A stretch of DNA of 64,000 nucleotides from Desulfovibrio piger (GCF_900116045.1 NZ_LT630450.1:1884501-1948500); one strand, 5' to 3'. Shown: positions 1 through 10,094, numbered from the stretch's first letter. Notes: generated by a model from the letters alone, not told the origin. Numbers and translations: made by a program.

Positions 1-648
1 GGTACGGACAAGTTCCTGGCCACCACCAATTTCGAAGTCTTCTTCACCGGCCAGAGCGCCCATGCCGGGCTGGCCCCGCACGAGGGGCGCAACGCCCTGC
101 TGGCCGCCTGTACGGCCGTGACCAATCTGCTGGCCATCGCCCGCCACGGTCAGGGCGCCTCGCGCATCAACGTGGGCGAGATGCACGTCAGCGAGACCCC
201 CAACATCATCCCGGCCCGGGCCTGGCTGCGCGGCGAGACCCGCGGCGAGAACGGGGACATCAACGGCTACATGCTGGCCGAGGCCCGGCGCGTGGTGGAC
301 GGCGCGGCGCGCATGCACGGCTGCCGCAGCCGCTTTCTTTGCCAGAGCCACTGCCCGGGCGCCATGTCCAGCCCCGAGCTGGTGGATCTGGTGGAACGCA
401 CGGCCCGGGACATGGGCACCTTCCGCGAGGTGCGCCGCAAGGCCGACTTCTGGGCCTCGGAGGACTTTGGCTGGTTCATGAACAAGGTGCAGGAGGACGG
501 CGGCCTGGCGGCCTATCTGCAACTGGGCGCCGACAGGCCCGACGGGCACCACACCAGCCATTTCACCTTTGACGAGCGCGTCCTGCCCCGGGGCCTGGAA
601 CTGCTGGCACGGCTGGCCGTGGCCGTACTGGCACGGCGCCCGGACTGA
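1..648 (+). CDS. M20-family amidohydrolase (AbgA/AbgB-like), 5' end missing
   Basis: The reading frame is open from the first base of the window, so the N-terminal part lies upstream. About 215 residues are visible. They start inside the M20 dimerisation domain, with the signature SAHAGLAPHEGRNALLAA, and run through the C-terminal catalytic half, with ASEDFGWF and a His-His pair followed by FTFDERVLPRGLELL. This pattern is typical of aminobenzoyl-glutamate hydrolases and related aminoacylases, which cleave N-acyl amino acids using a two-metal centre. The metal-binding N-terminal motifs are outside the window, so substrate cannot be judged. The MFS gene follows after 22 bases and is probably cotranscribed. 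Confidence 0.85.
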   Translation, partial: GTDKFLATTNFEVFFTGQSAHAGLAPHEGRNALLAACTAVTNLLAIARHGQGASRINVGEMHVSETPNIIPARAWLRGETRGENGDINGYMLAEARRVVDGAARMHGCRSRFLCQSHCPGAMSSPELVDLVERTARDMGTFREVRRKADFWASEDFGWFMNKVQEDGGLAAYLQLGADRPDGHHTSHFTFDERVLPRGLELLARLAVAVLARRPD

Positions 649-670
649 GCCCGCGCCACAGGACAGGCCC

Positions 671-1912
671 ATGAACGCCCCCTCCCCGTCCTGCCCCGAT
701 GACGCCGCGGCCCGGCGCCTGGCCCGCAGCATGGCCGTGGTCTCGGCCTTTTGCCTGACCGGCGATACCATGCTCTACATCGCCCTGCCCCTGTTCTGGC
801 AGGAATGCGGCCTGACCGCGCTCTGGCAGGTGGGCGTGCTGCTGGCCGTCAACCGCCTGGTGCGTCTGCCGCTCAACCCGCTGGTGCGCCTGCTCTACAC
901 CCGCATCGACCAGCGCACCGGCATGGCCCTGGCCGTGGTGCTGGCCGCCTCGACCACCCTGCTGTACGGCGTGGCCCGATGCTTCGCTCTCTGGCTGCTG
1001 CTGCGCTGCCTCTGGGGACTGGCCTGGACGCTCCTGCGCCTCGGCTCCCTGTTCGCCCTGATGGCGGCCTCGCGCAAGGACAATCGCGGCTATCTCATGG
1101 GCAGTTACAACGGCCTCGTGCGCCTGGGCAGCCTGCTGGGCATGATCGGCGGCGGCCTCCTGGCCGATTTGCTGGGCTTCCCCACCGTGGCCCTGCTCTT
1201 CGGGGCCCTGACCCTGACGGGCCTGCCGCTGGCCCTGACCCGCATCCCCCGCAGCAGCCGCGCCACCGGAGCGGCGAGCCGGGCGGCCACATCCCTGCTG
1301 TCGGGACTGCACCTGCGCCAGCCCGGCATGCGGCGCATCTTCATCACGGGGCTGCTGGTGGCCCTGGTCTTCCAGGGCATCTACGCCGCCACCCTGAGCC
1401 GCATGGTGGCCCTGCATGTGGGCGAACTGGCCCTGGCCGGCGGCCTCGTCATGGGCTGCGCCACCCTGGCCGGCACGCTGCAGGCCCTGCGCTGGCTCTG
1501 GGAACCCTGGCTGGCGCCGTGGTTCGGCCGCCTTTCCGACGGCCCGCGCGGCCGGGGCCCGGTGCTGTGCGCCTGCCTTGGCGGCGGCGCCTGCGCGCTG
1601 GCCCTGGTGGCCCTGTCCCTGCCCGCCCCGTTGTGGCTGCCGCTGCTGCTCTGCTCGCAGCTCTGCGCCACGGGCCTGGGCACCCTCTCCGATGCCGCCG
1701 CTTCGGACACGGCCGAGCAGCACGGCCATCCCACGCACACGCTGGCCTCCTATGCCTTCATCGTGGATTGCGGCGCGGCCGCGGGCCCGGTGCTGGCCTA
1801 TGGCGTGCAGGGCCTCTGGGGCATGGATGCGGCCTACCTTACGGCAGCGGCCCTGCTGCTCTGCCTGCTGCCGCTCTGGATGCGCAGAGAGGCGACAAGG
1901 GCACACTCATGA
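671..1912 (+). CDS. Major facilitator superfamily transporter
   Basis: The 413-residue protein is almost entirely hydrophobic, with about twelve predicted membrane segments and a basic loop near the middle, as in MFS permeases. I chose the ATG at 671 because it lies just after the amidohydrolase stop; an ATG at 569 would overlap that gene by about 80 bases. The sequence carries no motif that fixes the substrate. Its position downstream of a peptidase-like amidohydrolase suggests import of the amidohydrolase substrate or export of a product, which is inference only. A short hairpin with A/T-rich flanks lies beyond the stop. Confidence 0.8.
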   Translation: MNAPSPSCPDDAAARRLARSMAVVSAFCLTGDTMLYIALPLFWQECGLTALWQVGVLLAVNRLVRLPLNPLVRLLYTRIDQRTGMALAVVLAASTTLLYGVARCFALWLLLRCLWGLAWTLLRLGSLFALMAASRKDNRGYLMGSYNGLVRLGSLLGMIGGGLLADLLGFPTVALLFGALTLTGLPLALTRIPRSSRATGAASRAATSLLSGLHLRQPGMRRIFITGLLVALVFQGIYAATLSRMVALHVGELALAGGLVMGCATLAGTLQALRWLWEPWLAPWFGRLSDGPRGRGPVLCACLGGGACALALVALSLPAPLWLPLLLCSQLCATGLGTLSDAAASDTAEQHGHPTHTLASYAFIVDCGAAAGPVLAYGVQGLWGMDAAYLTAAALLLCLLPLWMRREATRAHS

Positions 1913-1969
1913 AAAAATATGAGCTATTTCATGAAGATGCGACGTCTTTCAGGCAGAGCGGCGAAGAAC

Positions 1970-2002
1970 GGCAAAAAAAAATTGCCGAAAAATAATTTTT
2001 TT
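1970..2002 (+). terminator. Probable intrinsic terminator after the MFS gene
   Basis: CGGCAA and TTGCCG form a six-base stem around an A-rich loop, followed by A-rich sequence and a run of seven T residues. The stem is short, so strength is uncertain. The T run merges into the promoter of the following tRNA gene. Confidence 0.45.
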
Positions 2003-2003
2003 G

Positions 2004-2032
2004 TTGACAGGCAGGGTGCTTTTAGCTAAAAA
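2004..2032 (+). promoter_or_regulatory. Sigma-70-type promoter of tRNA-fMet
   Basis: A perfect -35 hexamer TTGACA (2004-2009) and a -10-like TAAAAA (2027-2032) are separated by 17 bases, placing the start of transcription about 30 bases before the tRNA. Confidence 0.6.
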
Positions 2033-2070
2033 GGACTTCTCGCACGGATGACGTGCGAATGCTACCGCGT

Positions 2071-2147
<77 letters not shown>

Positions 2148-2156
2148 AGAAAATCA

Positions 2157-2195
2157 GGCACTTACAGTTTTCTAACCGTAAGTGCCTTTTCATTT
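2157..2195 (+). terminator. Hairpin terminator downstream of tRNA-fMet (element-borne)
   Basis: GGCACTTAC and GTAAGTGCC form a nine-base stem followed by TTTTCATTTTT. The loop contains one of the TTTCTAACC repeats. The element therefore supplies a new terminator for the tRNA it displaced from its original one at 14339-14372. Confidence 0.75.
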
Positions 2196-2215
2196 TTCTA
2201 ACCTATTTCTAACCA
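2169..2215 (+). repeat. Left cluster of TTTCTAACC repeats (candidate integrase arm sites)
   Basis: TTTCTAACC occurs at 2169-2177, 2195-2203 and 2206-2214. The last two have the same 11-base spacing as a pair near the right end (14139-14158), and 23 bases are identical between the two ends. Short direct repeats near both att sites are the usual form of arm-type binding sites for tyrosine integrases. Confidence 0.6.
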
Positions 2216-2340
2216 AAAGGGGAAGATAAGTGCTGACGCTTGCGGTGCGTCCAATGGAAACATACCGGAGGGGTATTCCGGGCTGTGCTCTTCTCGCTGA
2301 GACAGTAACTCACTTGAGGGCGCGTCTTACCCCATTCCTA

Positions 2341-2520
2341 GGTTCAGGACTCATTAATTGCCAAAAAAATAAGAAGTCCTTATTGTCGGCATAGGGAGGA
2401 TGCCATGAAGGAACTTTTTTATCTTTCTCATGAACAGATTGCTCGTATCAAATGCTACTTTCCTCGTTCCCATGGCATTCCGAGAGTCGATGACAGGCGT
2501 GTCGTCAGCGGCATTATCTA
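2341..2520 (+). mobile_element. IS5-family fragment (left end and orfA start)
   Basis: The fragment begins with a terminal repeat GGTTCAGGACTCATTAA next to a TA dinucleotide. From ATG 2405, preceded by GGAGG, it encodes about 38 residues of an IS5-type transposase N-terminus (MKELFYLSHEQIARIKCYF and onward). A second IS, inserted at a TA, cuts it at 2520. The rest of this copy is not recognisable on the other side. Confidence 0.75.
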
Positions 2521-3346
2521 GGCTCAGGACTCATTAAAGGTAAAAAATAACGATAGCCGCAAGGTGAATTGCTGAAAGGAATGTATGAGCACAGCGATCA
2601 TAGCGCATGGCTATGTGACGCCAGTCATTCACCGGGAAAACATGTGTTCTATCTTGTGATGCTGGAGATATTGTTTCTTGTTGCAATACTCATGACTCTT
2701 GTATTTTTCCGAGAAGGAATGCAGGGAGTGCAACCTCGATTTTTCAAAAAACTGCGAATCCATCCGGCATCATAGCCCCTGTCAGCAAGAAGTATTCGGG
2801 TTGAAGGCAGAGTTGGCAAGAGACATGCCGCACCGCCATAATCACTGATGGTTCCGGCTGTCAGCAATGTCCGAATTGAACGTCCGTCGAAGTCGCAGAC
2901 TACATGTAATTTGGTGTTCAATCCTCCTTTTGTGCGTCCGATACAGCGAGAGGAAGCCCTTTTTTCTCAAACTTGCGGCAGTTCTGTGAGCTTTCAGACA
3001 GGTAGCATCAATCATGAGAAGGGATGTGTCCTGGGTACTTTCGGAAAGAGCCGTAAAAATCTTTTCGAAGACGCCCATGTTACTCCATCTGACAAAACGG
3101 TTATAAAGAGTTTTATAGGGGCCGTATTCTTTTGGAGCATCCTTCCATCGGAGACCGAACTTGAGAACATGGATAATTCACTGATAATTTTTTGATCGTC
3201 CCTTCTGGGAATGTCTCTTGAACGAGGAAAGAAAGGGCGAATGACATCCATCTGAGCGGAAGAAAGGTAAAAAAGAGTGGACATAGAAACCTCCATATCC
3301 ATACTTATCCTTTTTTGACGTCGTTGGAAATAATGAGTCCTGAGCC
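2521..3346 (-). mobile_element. IS5-family element, IS427-like, complete ends
   Basis: The 826-bp element has inverted ends GGCTCAGGACTCATTA and TAATGAGTCCTGAGCC and a flanking TA on each side, as expected for IS427-type target duplication. It sits inside the older fragment at 2341. Its single transposase reads leftward but is disrupted by several frameshifts, so it cannot move without help. A partial copy of the same element is present at 4594-4962. Confidence 0.85.
2534..3284 (-). pseudogene. IS5-family transposase with at least three frameshifts
   Basis: The start is the ATG at 3284 with a GGAGG box six bases upstream. Reading it in pieces gives a standard DDE transposase: an N-terminal PFFPRSRDIPRRDDQ region, GLRWKDAPKEYGPYKT, MIDATCLKAHRTAASLRKKG, LLADRGYDAGWIRSF and a C-terminus. 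Frame is lost after ISE (one base missing relative to the expected codons), again after LRKKG, and again near PSRKN. The partial copy at 4607-4962 retains the last frame and shows what the C-terminus should be. Confidence 0.85.
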
Positions 3347-3348
3347 TA

Positions 3349-3668
3349 GCAACGTAAACGATACGGTACCCGCCGGAGAATTGCTTGTGGATTTGTCCGC
3401 GGACAAGCTCCTTGCAGATCGTGCCTATGACAGCGATGCAGTGCTGGAGCAGGCACGGCAACAAAAGATGGAAGCGGTTATTCCCTCCCGAAAATGCAGA
3501 CGTCATCAGCGGGAGTATGATGCCCATGTGTACAAGGAGCGTCATCTGGTCGAATGCTTTTTTGCAAAGCTCAAGTCATTTCGACGCATTGCAACCCGCT
3601 ATGAAAAATTGGCCGCGACATTCCGGGCAAATGTCATGTTAGCGGCCTGTCTGATTTGGCTGCAATAA
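3349..3668 (+). pseudogene. C-terminal fragment of a different IS5-subgroup transposase
   Basis: About 106 residues of an IS5-type transposase C-terminus are open on the plus strand: LLADRAYDSDAVLEQA, a PSRKCRR segment, and ECFFAKLKSFRRIATRYEKL near the end. The wording KLKSFRRIATRYEKLA differs from the DWRRIATRYDCCAHT of the neighbouring IS427-like copies, so it comes from another subgroup and not from the fragment at 2341. The remnant right end probably reaches about 3690, where GAAACAGCCCC occurs. Confidence 0.7.
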
Positions 3669-3758
3669 ACTTTTTAGAAACAGCCCCTAGGACTTGCCAC
3701 GGGATGCCCCGGATGGTAGAAAGCCGACATGCGCCCTCCTTGCGGAGGAACGCGGGCA

Positions 3759-3793
3759 TGATCTTCAGGCTTCCGCATGCCCGCGCTCACCAC
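3759..3793 (+). promoter_or_regulatory. Leader hairpin upstream of the SMR gene
   Basis: CGCGGGCATG and CATGCCCGCG form a perfect ten-base stem around a 15-base loop, about 20 bases before the SMR start. No T run follows, so it is not a simple terminator. It does not match the guanidine riboswitch motifs I know. Confidence 0.4.
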
Positions 3794-3815
3794 GTAAGCC
3801 GCAAGGAGTATCCCC

Positions 3816-4142
3816 ATGCCCTGGCTTGCCTTGTGCACCGCAGTCGTCACGGAAATTATCTGGGGCCTGAGCCTCAAATGGGCTCCCACGACCTCCCGTC
3901 CCCTTGTTGCCGCCCTCATCCCCATTGTCCTGAGCTTCCTCAACATGGGCCTGCTGTCTTACGCCATGCGCTTCCTGCCCGCTGGCCTGTCCTACGCGCT
4001 GTGGACCGGCCTCGGCTCCATCGGCGTGGCCGTGGGCGGCATGCTCTTCTTTCAAGACCGCATCTCCCTGCCCCAGGCCGGCTTCATGCTGCTGATCCTC
4101 GTGGGCTGCATCGGCGCCCGCCTCGCAGCCCCGCAGGACTGA
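3816..4142 (+). CDS. Small multidrug resistance family exporter (SugE/Gdx-like)
   Basis: The 108-residue protein has four hydrophobic segments and the SMR layout: an N-terminal helix MPWLALCTAVVTEIIWGLSLK with the conserved membrane glutamate (E13), then PIVLSFLNMGLLSYAMRFLP and AYALWTG-like SYALWTGLGSIG. SMR proteins work as antiparallel dimers that exchange protons for guanidinium or quaternary cations; the Gdx (SugE) branch exports guanidinium. The GLGSIG stretch after YALWTG fits that branch, but one family member cannot be separated from another by eye. It is GC-rich like the chromosome, unlike the surrounding element. AAGGAG precedes the start. Confidence 0.85.
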   Translation: MPWLALCTAVVTEIIWGLSLKWAPTTSRPLVAALIPIVLSFLNMGLLSYAMRFLPAGLSYALWTGLGSIGVAVGGMLFFQDRISLPQAGFMLLILVGCIGARLAAPQD

Positions 4143-4170
4143 TCCCCCCTTCTCCGCAAGGCGCGCAGAA

Positions 4171-4206
4171 CAAGGCCCCGTTCCCGGCAGGAAACGGGGC
4201 CTTGCC
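4171..4206 (+). terminator. Terminator after the SMR gene
   Basis: AAGGCCCCGTT and AACGGGGCCTT pair around a short loop. There is little T run, so strength is uncertain; an almost identical core lies after the acyl-CoA ligase gene at 55403. Confidence 0.55.
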
Positions 4207-4266
4207 GTCCACGGGGCCGGGCCCCTCCCGCGCAACCGCCCGTGGACGAAAGCGCAGGGGCCGGGC

Positions 4267-4593
4267 TCAGCCAAAAAGCATGGCCGATCCGTTCATGAGC
4301 AGCTCGTCAAGCTCGCTGTCCGTGAAGCGGGTGCGGCGCTGGAGGGCGTCGATCTCGTCCTGCGGGTCCATGATGGGGTAATCCGTGCCGAAGACCAGCC
4401 TTTCGCGCGGGTGCCGCCGCAGGATGGCGCGCAGGGTGTCGTCGTCGATCTCCTACATGCAGGAGGACGTGTCCATCCAGACGTTGCGGTCGGCCAGCAC
4501 GTCCAGCGCGTACTTCCTTTGCCGGAAGCCCCCCAGATGCGCGGCGCAAACCCGGAGCTTCGGGAACTTGTCCAGAATGGCGGCCATCTTGTA
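4267..4593 (-). pseudogene. Amidohydrolase_2 (TIM-barrel) C-terminal fragment, broken
   Basis: Read on the minus strand, the frame gives a C-terminal metal-dependent hydrolase segment: KFPKLRVCAAHLGGF, then NVWMDTSS, then RLVFGTDYPIMDP. These are the usual late strands with H and D ligands of the amidohydrolase_2 family. An in-frame TAG follows the SCM residues, and the 5' end is cut off by the IS fragment beginning at 4594. It is therefore doubly inactivated. Its high GC content matches the host chromosome rather than the element. Confidence 0.8.
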
Positions 4594-4962
4594 GGCTCAG
4601 GACTCATTAAAGGTAAAAAATAACGATAGCCGCAAGGTGAATTGCTGAAAGGAATGTGTGAGCACAGCAATCATAGCGCGTGGCTATGCGACGCCAATCC
4701 TTCAGCCGGGAAAACATATTTTCTATCTTGTGACGCTGGCGATATTGTTTTTTGTCGTAATATTCCTGACTCTTGGCATTTTTCCGAGAAGGAATGCAGG
4801 GAGTGCAACCCCGATTTTTCAAAAAACTGCGAATCCATCCGGCATCATAGCACCTGTCAGCAAGAAGCATTCGAGTTGAAGGCAAAGTTGGCAAGAGATA
4901 TGCCGCACCGCCATAATCACTGATGGTTCCGGCTGTCAGCAATGTCCGAATCGGACGTCCGT
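4594..4962 (-). mobile_element. Truncated second copy of the IS427-like element
   Basis: The right part of the same IS as 2521-3346, starting with the end GGCTCAGGACTCATTA next to a TA. It carries the last 118 or so transposase codons (4607-4962), uninterrupted, with ADRCYDAGWIRSF and the C-terminal motif DWRRIATRYDCCAHTF. The sequence is lost abruptly at about 4962, immediately before the resolvase stop, so this copy has been cut by a deletion. Confidence 0.85.
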
Positions 4963-4963
4963 G

Positions 4964-5961
<998 letters not shown>

Positions 5962-6106
5962 GAAGCTTCCTCCAGTGTTTCGCCGGGGCCATGCCCCGGA
6001 TTGATGATTTGTCTTTCCGGTCGAGCGGGACGGTCGCCCACGCTTCACGCAAGTGAAGCATAGTGGGCTATATCTTCGGCCTGTGCGAAGATTTCCCCCC
6101 GACGCC

Positions 6107-7294
6107 TCACCTCATTCTCATGCCACGGGTGGAGTGCGCCTGCCGACGCTCCCTGTCCCGCGCTTCCTGCTCCTGCCGCTGCCGTTCCTCTTCCTGCTGA
6201 CGTTGGAGCTGTTCGGCGCGCCTGCGCTCCACGAACTCGATATGCAGCGGCCGGATTTCCGGCAGAAGCAAAAACTCCCGATAGCCCGCCATGATTCTCT
6301 TCATTTTCTTCAACTGATTCTCCAGCTCCTTTTTTTCCTCATGGCTTTGTTTTCTGTGGGCCGTGTATCCCGCTTCAAGCCGCGTCAGTTTTCCGCGAAG
6401 GGTATCCACTTCCCGTTGCAGGATTTCCTTCTCCGTCTGGACAAGGTGTTTGACGGCAAGCGCCTTTTTCAGTTCTTCAATGAGGGAAGAGGCTTTTTTC
6501 AGCACGGACGGATAATTGAGAAAAGAGGCTTTCGGTAGTTCGGTCTCCTCCCGAAGCACCTTTTCCGCTTCCTCAGCCTGCCGCTCATACTCTTCAATGC
6601 TCTTTCTCAACTCTTCCTCACGCTGTTCCAATGCGTTGATAAGCTGCCGTGAATTTCGGGAAGTCTCTTCGGATTCCTGAATCAATTTTTCCAAAGCTTC
6701 CTGTTGCTGCTTGAACTCGCGGGTATCCAGATGCCTTTTCGCGGAACCGGGTGTCTGTTCCACGCCGCGTTCAATGACGAAGCCCCGGCTTTGCAGATGG
6801 GCGGGAAGCCCGGCTTGCAGTTTCCGCAGACTCTGACGGGTATAGATTTTGTTGGCGTTGAGCCTTCCGTCCGGCGTCACCGGCACATGAAGGAAGTGCA
6901 TGTGCGGCGTCTTTTCATCCATGTGAACCATTGCGGAAACGACATTCTCCGCGCCCACAAATTCCGTGAGAAAGGCTTTGCTCTCCTCAAAGAAACGCCT
7001 TGTTTCCTCCGGCGTGAGAGCATCAAAAAACGCCTTGTCCGAGGTGACGATAAGCCCGCACATGCGCACGGCGTCCTTTCTCACGGCCTTGACCAGCAGG
7101 AGATCGTCAATGCGGTTCTGAATGGCCTCGGCATAGTTCGATGAGGCGACTTCGTGCAGCTCGTAGTTCGCCGCGCTCCTGTCGTAGTCAATATCGGGGT
7201 TGCTGTGGCTCTCCCGTTCCCGCCGGTTGTGACTCTGGATGCCGCGTATGGCCTCCTTCTTGAATTTGTCCATGTGGAGTACGAGGTAGGACAT
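6107..7294 (-). CDS. MobV-family relaxase (Pre/Mob)
   Basis: The 395-residue protein has the MobV arrangement. Motif I is near the N-terminus, with SHNRRERESHSNPDIDYDRS (about residues 21-40); the histidine triad motif HMDEKTPHMHF is at 124-134. After about residue 190 it becomes a long coiled coil rich in E, K and Q, as is usual for these proteins. MobV relaxases nick oriT and pilot the strand during mobilization by a helper conjugation system. AAAGGGA precedes the start. The repeat cluster immediately upstream (7322-7461) is the natural place to look for oriT. No secretion genes are present. Confidence 0.92.
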   Translation of the reverse strand: MSYLVLHMDKFKKEAIRGIQSHNRRERESHSNPDIDYDRSAANYELHEVASSNYAEAIQNRIDDLLLVKAVRKDAVRMCGLIVTSDKAFFDALTPEETRRFFEESKAFLTEFVGAENVVSAMVHMDEKTPHMHFLHVPVTPDGRLNANKIYTRQSLRKLQAGLPAHLQSRGFVIERGVEQTPGSAKRHLDTREFKQQQEALEKLIQESEETSRNSRQLINALEQREEELRKSIEEYERQAEEAEKVLREETELPKASFLNYPSVLKKASSLIEELKKALAVKHLVQTEKEILQREVDTLRGKLTRLEAGYTAHRKQSHEEKKELENQLKKMKRIMAGYREFLLLPEIRPLHIEFVERRRAEQLQRQQEEERQRQEQEARDRERRQAHSTRGMRMR

Positions 7295-7321
7295 GGTTTT
7301 TTCCCTTTACTCATTTTCAGT

Positions 7322-7461
7322 GGTGACAACGGTGACAGTGGTGACAATCGAGCAATGGCAATGCTTTTCGGCTGTCACCACTCAAATATGCAATGGTGAC
7401 AGTGGTGACAGGCGTAACCCCTTGCGGCTGTAGGTTTGTCACCATTGTCACCACTGTCACC
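7322..7461. repeat. Iteron-like cluster of nine GGTGACA/TGTCACC repeats
   Basis: GGTGACA occurs at 7322, 7331, 7340, 7395 and 7404 (plus strand), and TGTCACC at 7373, 7437, 7446 and 7455. Within each group the units are exactly nine bases apart. The left trio and the right trio are inverted copies of each other. The cluster fills the gap between the primase gene and the relaxase gene. Iterons of this sort bind replication or transfer proteins; a regulatory or oriT role is equally possible. Confidence 0.7.
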
Positions 7462-7463
7462 GC

Positions 7464-10094
7464 TCAATCAGGCAAGGCAGGAGCAGTTTCTTCATCCGGG
7501 TCATCAGGCAAACAAACAATGTAGACACGCACGCGCCCTAGACCAGGAAGCCTTTCCTGATGTTTCAGTCTGTTTTTAGAAGGAGTGCGTAACCATCCAG
7601 CTTCACGCAGAACACGCACAGCTCTTGCCTCTGCGTATCCCCTGACGACTTCGGCCCGAAAACTCTCCGGAAGTATCAGATACTCGGTCGTGCCGTTGCG
7701 AGTACGCTGAAATCCCACCCGGTTGATGCAGGTGGACATTTGCGTATCCAAATCCTGAAAGCGGCTTGCGCCGTGCCGTTCGATGAACAGCCGTACCGTG
7801 GAAAGGATGGCGGTATCCTCGGAAGCTCCGGTTCCGCCTCTTGCCGTGAGCCAGTCCCGGAAGCAGATTTCGATGCAGTTCAATACGTCCAGCTTTTCGG
7901 GAAGGATGCCCAGCCGCAGGGCCAGCATTCCGGCCATGCCGCACAGGGCGAAGCGCATGGCCACACGTCGTACCTGTCCGTCAGCGCCTTCGGGGACAAG
8001 ATGCCTGACGGCATCGGCCATTGCCGGGCCGATTTCCGCCCGGACGGCGTTCAGGGTTTCGACCTTCGTCAGCTTTTGCAGAAAATCATGCCCCGCATGA
8101 CCGTAATGTTCGGAAGCAAGCAACTTGATACGATTGGCCACGGCTCCGGCATCGGGAAGACCATGCAGGCTGGTGAGCATGGACGAGTCCACAGGCAGCC
8201 CCACGAAACGCACTTCCTGCCCGCCTCTGGATTTCAGACCGTTCTCGGCCAGCTTGTCGGAAAGCCCCAGTTCGCCGCTGGAGAGAAAGAGCAGACGCCA
8301 GTTCTGGGAACGGCGAATTCCGCCTTCACGGTTCGAGCGGCCTTTGCCCTGTCCGTTGGCCAGCATGTAGGCGCATTCGGCAAGAACACGTCCGTTGACC
8401 TGCCCCATTTCATCCAGAATCAGCACATTGTCGTTGTGCAGGGCGGCGATGCCTTCAAGCCCGTTGTCCGTAGCCCGCCAGCTTCGGACATGTTCATGAC
8501 CGCCCCAGACGGAGGCGGCGATCTGAAGGGCCGTGGTCTTGCCGGAGGATGAGCCTCCCTCAAAACTGAAGCCGCCGCCTTCCAGACCGGCCGGGCGAAG
8601 CAAAGGCCCGGCGAAGGCCGCGCATAACGCGAAACTGAGACGGGAGTTGCCGACGCACAATTCCGCTATCTCCCGCCAGCCTTCCATCGTTCCAGATGTA
8701 CGGTACAAGCCGCCATGCTGCGAGGATTGCAGCACGGTGTCTTCTTCTGTTACGCCGTAAACGGTATCGGGAAGCACGTAGACGGATTCATGCCAGCCCG
8801 TGCGCAAAACACAGCGTATCCGTCGGAGGGGCCGGACCGTGGACAGAAATGCCGCCAGCTTCGACCGGGTGGACGGATTGCCGAACCACCCGCCGGAGGC
8901 CAGTATGCTGTACCAGTCGTTTCCCTGCCGGAACAGCATTTCCACGGGCATGGCCCATGCGTGCTTGTTGCCATCCGGGTCAATCCATTCCAGCATCAGA
9001 CCCCATTCGTTGCCGTCAGCTCCCCGCGTCATGCCTTTGACCAGAAGCGGAGGACCAAGCCGGATTTCCTGACTGTCTCCGTCCGATCTGGTCTCCAGCT
9101 TGTACAGCCCGGCGCGTCTGCCTTCCTTCACCAGAAAAAAGCCTTCCGGCATGGGGCAGTCGTCATCCCGCTTTCGCGCTTCTTCCACAACGGCCCGGAC
9201 AGCCTCAAGAGAACGCAGCCGGTGCAGGTCGTTGAAGTCCGTCGCCTTGCCTTCATGAACCGGGCAGACGGCCAGCTTGCCGCCCACGGCCTGAGCCGCC
9301 AGAGAGGCCATCTTCTTGCCGGGATTCCCTTGTGTCTCCGTGTCGTTATCGGCACAGAGGATGATTTCACGCTTTGCATACCTCTCTCTGGCCATGACGG
9401 CCACGGCTTTCAGATTCCCGGCGTTGAAGGCCACAAGACATGCATAACCGGTCGCCAGATGAAGACTGATCGCTGTAGCATACCCCTCGGCAATCAGCAG
9501 GGGACCGTCTTTCTTCCTGTCTTCGGTGGAAAAGGAAAAGAAGCCTCCCGCCGTGCGTCCTCCCTTGAGAAAGAACTTGTCCGTACCCTCGGCAGTTTGT
9601 TCCGGCAGGATGAATTGCAGACTTTGTATCCTGCCGGACTGGTTCAGAACAGGGATAATCAGACGCCCGTCTTTTGTCCGGCGCAATCCGATGGCCGGGA
9701 CTCCCTTCCGTTGCAGGTAGGGATGGTCGTCCCCGGCGTTTCGGGAACAGTTCCAGATGCTCGCGGCCAGTTTGGCGGCGGCCTGCCAGCGGCGGTTCTG
9801 CTCGGTTTCCTTGTGCGCTTTGATGGCCCGGATGCGTTCACGCAGGGCATCCCGTTCGGCGGCGGTCAGTTCTTTTTCTGGCTTGTATGTCCATGTACCT
9901 TCATCGCCGGTGCGCCAGTTTTTCCACCAGATGGAGGCCGGAGTATCCAGAAACGCCTTGTACGCGCCGTCCCTGCGATGGGGCCGGTCCGCTGTGCCAC
10001 AGCGGTGCAGGAGGCCGTCGGCCTGCACGACCTCGATCTCCAGCCCCGCTGCACGCAGACACTCGGCAAAACTGTGCAGAATGTCGGCGCTCAT
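7464..10094 (-). CDS. Toprim primase fused to DUF927 helicase-like ATPase
   Basis: The 876-residue protein combines two parts. The N-terminal half resembles TraC/phage-type primases: a CHC2-like entry region, HPYLQRKGV, and the Toprim segment [13 protein letters not shown] followed by [10 protein letters not shown], whose acidic residues bind metal. The C-terminal half is a DUF927-type ATPase with Walker [15 protein letters not shown] and [10 protein letters not shown] as Walker B. Such proteins start plasmid or element replication. The start ATG overlaps the upstream stop by one base, which implies translational coupling to the small HTH protein. The element probably replicates after excision. 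Confidence 0.9.
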   Translation of the reverse strand: MSADILHSFAECLRAAGLEIEVVQADGLLHRCGTADRPHRRDGAYKAFLDTPASIWWKNWRTGDEGTWTYKPEKELTAAERDALRERIRAIKAHKETEQNRRWQAAAKLAASIWNCSRNAGDDHPYLQRKGVPAIGLRRTKDGRLIIPVLNQSGRIQSLQFILPEQTAEGTDKFFLKGGRTAGGFFSFSTEDRKKDGPLLIAEGYATAISLHLATGYACLVAFNAGNLKAVAVMARERYAKREIILCADNDTETQGNPGKKMASLAAQAVGGKLAVCPVHEGKATDFNDLHRLRSLEAVRAVVEEARKRDDDCPMPEGFFLVKEGRRAGLYKLETRSDGDSQEIRLGPPLLVKGMTRGADGNEWGLMLEWIDPDGNKHAWAMPVEMLFRQGNDWYSILASGGWFGNPSTRSKLAAFLSTVRPLRRIRCVLRTGWHESVYVLPDTVYGVTEEDTVLQSSQHGGLYRTSGTMEGWREIAELCVGNSRLSFALCAAFAGPLLRPAGLEGGGFSFEGGSSSGKTTALQIAASVWGGHEHVRSWRATDNGLEGIAALHNDNVLILDEMGQVNGRVLAECAYMLANGQGKGRSNREGGIRRSQNWRLLFLSSGELGLSDKLAENGLKSRGGQEVRFVGLPVDSSMLTSLHGLPDAGAVANRIKLLASEHYGHAGHDFLQKLTKVETLNAVRAEIGPAMADAVRHLVPEGADGQVRRVAMRFALCGMAGMLALRLGILPEKLDVLNCIEICFRDWLTARGGTGASEDTAILSTVRLFIERHGASRFQDLDTQMSTCINRVGFQRTRNGTTEYLILPESFRAEVVRGYAEARAVRVLREAGWLRTPSKNRLKHQERLPGLGRVRVYIVCLPDDPDEETAPALPD

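Noticed and set aside
569-670. Earlier start for the MFS transporter
   Set aside because: It would overlap the amidohydrolase coding sequence by about 80 bases and adds a non-membrane leader unlike the family.
2534-3284. Transposase with one programmed frameshift, as in active IS427-group elements
   Set aside because: At least three separate frame breaks are present and the first lies too early for the usual orfA/orfB site.
3700-3815. Guanidine riboswitch before the SMR gene
   Set aside because: Searched by eye for the conserved motifs of the known classes; only an unrelated 10-bp stem was found.
7322-7461. CRISPR array
   Set aside because: Units are only seven bases with two-base spacing and mixed orientation; no spacers or cas genes.
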